Positions 62,252-64,000 of a DNA stretch of 64,000 nt are shown one piece after another. Made by a program: the position numbers and the translations under genes. The notes under the pieces were generated by a model, which saw only the letters and a program-made list of their open reading frames with translations, did not search any database and was not told where the DNA came from. How positions within the stretch are numbered: the first letter of the stretch is position 1; every line of letters starts with the position of its first letter. Source of the DNA: Shimia haliotis (GTDB lineage Bacteria > Pseudomonadota > Alphaproteobacteria > Rhodobacterales > Rhodobacteraceae); assembly GCF_900114415.1 (NCBI RefSeq), contig NZ_FOSZ01000004.1, positions 248,001-312,000 on the forward strand, in the 5' to 3' direction.

Positions 62252-63396
62252 TGATCTTCGCACGGGGATTGGCGGTTTGTCTGGTTGCTATCTGGGCTGG
62301 CGTGGCGGTTGCTCAAGACAACGCTGGCGCGCTATTTCTTGAGGCGAACCGATATCACACAGGCGACGCGGTGCCCCAGAACCACAGACGGGCCGCGGGG
62401 CTTTATTTGCGGGCCGCGAAGCTGGGCCATGCGGGCGCACAGAACCAATACGGAAAGTATCTTTTTTCCGGTATGGGCGGAATTGGCGAGGATCGCGACG
62501 AAGCACTCGTGTGGCTGCGCAAGGCGGCGTCCACGGAACATTCTGAATTCACATATGACTTGGCGCGGGCTTTGGAGGGGAGCGGAGCTATAGTCGAAGC
62601 AGCCGAATCCTATGGTCGGGCCGCCGAAGCGGGACACCTGGATGCCTTGGCAAGCCTTGGCGTTCTTTATCAACACGGTACTGGTGTGGCGCAGGATTTC
62701 GACAAGGCGAGGCAATACTACGAGGCCGCGGCGCTCAGGATGCATCCACGCGCGTTGAACAATCTTGGCTTGTTGTATGTACGCGGCGACGGTGTTGTGC
62801 AGGACTATACAAAGGCGGCGGAGCTATTTGCGAAAGCTGCTGATTTGGGTTTGCAGGAAGCAATGAACAATCTGGGCGTGCTTTACGACAACGGTTTCGG
62901 CGTTGAGCAAAGCGACGAAGTGGCGGCGATGTGGTACCGGCGCGGCGCGCGCGGCGTTGATGCGAGGCGGTCCGGCCCCATTCTTGATCCGCGACTTGCT
63001 CCTCTTCCAGACGATGAGGAATTGCGCCCGCAGGTGATGAAAACCTATCGCGCTCAGGCGCGGGCGGGGGATCCTGTTGCTCAGTTCCTCATAGCGCTCT
63101 TGCTCTTGGAGCAAGAGCTGCCCGCCGAAGCAGCACGTTGGTTTGAAAAGGCAGCATCCAAAGGGCACGCGCCGTCTATGGCCAACTTGGCGCGTCTATA
63201 TTTTTTGGGGCAGGGTGTGCTTCAGGATTACGTTTCCGGCCAGATGTGGGCGACGCTGGCGATGTCAGGCGGCATGCCGCAAGCCGAAGGAATTGCAGAT
63301 GATCTTGGAGTGCAACTGACGCCTTCTGTGATTGCTCAGGCTCAGGATGCGGCCACTGCGCGATGGGTTTTGCCAACGAAAGATGACGTTAAGTAA
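62251..63396 (+). CDS. Periplasmic Sel1-repeat protein, second copy
   Basis: This is a 381-residue protein with a signal peptide (MIFARGLAVCLVAIWAGVAV, cleavage near AQDN). Sel1 repeats include AGAQNQYGKYLFSGMGGIGE and ALNNLGLLYVRGDGVVQDYT, followed near the end by DYVSGQMWATLAMSGGM. It starts at the ATG that shares a base with the stop of the preceding gene. The two are likely co-translated paralogues, of different repeat number. Confidence 0.88.
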   Translation: MIFARGLAVCLVAIWAGVAVAQDNAGALFLEANRYHTGDAVPQNHRRAAGLYLRAAKLGHAGAQNQYGKYLFSGMGGIGEDRDEALVWLRKAASTEHSEFTYDLARALEGSGAIVEAAESYGRAAEAGHLDALASLGVLYQHGTGVAQDFDKARQYYEAAALRMHPRALNNLGLLYVRGDGVVQDYTKAAELFAKAADLGLQEAMNNLGVLYDNGFGVEQSDEVAAMWYRRGARGVDARRSGPILDPRLAPLPDDEELRPQVMKTYRAQARAGDPVAQFLIALLLLEQELPAEAARWFEKAASKGHAPSMANLARLYFLGQGVLQDYVSGQMWATLAMSGGMPQAEGIADDLGVQLTPSVIAQAQDAATARWVLPTKDDVK

Positions 63397-63537
63397 AGAA
63401 ATTTCAAATTTGGTAAAAATTAGTTTAATATGAAATTCATGACTCGCTAAGCTGCGGTCAAAGGATGTGCGTGTTTGGCGCGTCACAACAAGAATATAGC
63501 GCCAAGTTACAGCGCGTTGAAACCAGGGATAGAAATC
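63397..63537 (+). promoter_or_regulatory. AT-rich region before the last gene
   Basis: This 141-bp gap contains AAATTTCAAATTTGG and TAGTTTAATATGAAATTCATG near 63403-63440, much more AT-rich than the rest, consistent with a promoter. Boxes cannot be fixed by eye. Confidence 0.3.
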
Positions 63538-63969
63538 ATGGCATGCCTATTTGACCGGCGACTGGCGTTTGTGTTTGCGCTTTGTTTGGCGCCATTTTCG
63601 GCTGCGATGGCCGCGTCTGATCCTGTTAAACAACACAATTCGAACGCGGTCTGGTTCGAAAACTGGGGCGGCATGACAAATGCGACGCTTAAGGTTTTTG
63701 CGCCTGATGGTCAGGTTACAGAGCTTTATACGGAAGCCGGAACTCCGGTTTATCAGTTGCCGGGAAGGGATGTGCTTGACGGCATCTATCATTTTGAGTT
63801 GAGCGCTGCGACTTTGGAGCAGGAAAAGATCGTCAATCAGCTTAACAATGGGCGTGGCGAGGCTGCCAAAGATACGGCCGCAAAATCATACTATGCCTCT
63901 GGCCGGTTCACAGTGTCGCGCGGCGTGATCATTGTGCCGGAAGATATCCAAGAAGAAGACGGCAACTAA
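63538..63969 (+). CDS. Small secreted protein of unknown function
   Basis: This is a 143-residue protein with a signal peptide (MACLFDRRLAFVFALCLAPF, cleavage near AMAA). The mature domain has NAVWFENWGGMTNATLKVFA and YASGRFTVSRGVIIVPED, suggesting a beta-rich fold. I do not recognise a family. The ATG at 63538 has AGGGA eight bases upstream. The 141-bp gap before it is AT-rich (63400-63440) and may hold its promoter. It is followed only by 31 bases of window. Confidence 0.8.
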   Translation: MACLFDRRLAFVFALCLAPFSAAMAASDPVKQHNSNAVWFENWGGMTNATLKVFAPDGQVTELYTEAGTPVYQLPGRDVLDGIYHFELSAATLEQEKIVNQLNNGRGEAAKDTAAKSYYASGRFTVSRGVIIVPEDIQEEDGN

Positions 63970-64000
63970 CTGAACCAACAGATAAACGGGGGACGCCCCG

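Noticed and set aside
61145..62263. Minus-strand frame antisense to the first Sel1 gene
   Set aside because: Shadow of a repeat-rich GC-rich gene with a signal peptide and Sel1 motifs on the plus strand.

Overview
This window looks like chromosomal DNA of a Rhodobacterales alphaproteobacterium, Roseobacter-group-like. The reasons are the divergent regB / senC-regA redox block close to ahcY, the alphaproteobacterial AddAB pair, the many ATGA-type overlaps between genes, and the roseobacter-typical accessory genes. I saw no rRNA, tRNA, insertion sequence, phage gene or CRISPR array. About 93-95% of the window is coding.

Region 1 (1-13.8 kb, mostly minus strand) is housekeeping. It starts with a lipoprotein alpha/beta hydrolase cut by the window edge. 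Next comes the HslVU protease operon with an aldo/keto reductase wedged between hslV and hslU and a heat-shock-like promoter before hslV. A divergent KpsS-like gene follows. Then a tightly overlapping operon, tsaE-amgK-murU-addB-addA-trxA, covers tRNA t6A modification, cell-wall sugar salvage, double-strand-break repair and thioredoxin, and ends in a clear terminator. Region 2 (13.8-25.7 kb) holds a PAS-only membrane protein, the RegB/RegA redox two-component system with SenC, a leucine-type dehydrogenase divergent from an Lrp/AsnC regulator, GNAT and HD-domain enzymes, a small secreted protein before ahcY, an exported MsrA, and a class IV aminotransferase paired with a sulfotransferase-like gene.

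Region 3 (25.8-49.2 kb) is a surface-polysaccharide locus. It has a complete dTDP-L-rhamnose set (rfbC, B, D, A), bifunctional GDP-mannose synthesis (manC type), a small phosphoglycosyl transferase, four glycosyltransferase genes, a capsule-type ABC exporter (permease, inner-membrane chain-length/co-export protein, ATPase), and six sulfotransferase-like genes. A seventh sulfotransferase-like gene lies just upstream. A large secreted RTX protein with 33 consecutive Ca-binding nonapeptides is embedded in the locus. The likely product is a rhamnose- and mannose-containing, heavily sulfated capsule or exopolysaccharide. No PAPS-synthesis genes and no outer-membrane export channel lie in the window.

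Region 4 (49.2-64 kb) is a type II secretion system in a permuted order (GHIJKLM then CDEF on the minus strand, gspO divergent). The GspC is unusually short, and a TPR lipoprotein gene on the opposite strand splits the two blocks. Two tandem Sel1-repeat proteins and a small secreted protein of unknown function follow.

The observations I consider most worth checking are the density of sulfotransferases (one of them translationally embedded in the rhamnose operon), an exact 11-bp-period ACCGAC repeat array present at two distant sites, and 8-base homopolymer tracts at three polysaccharide genes.
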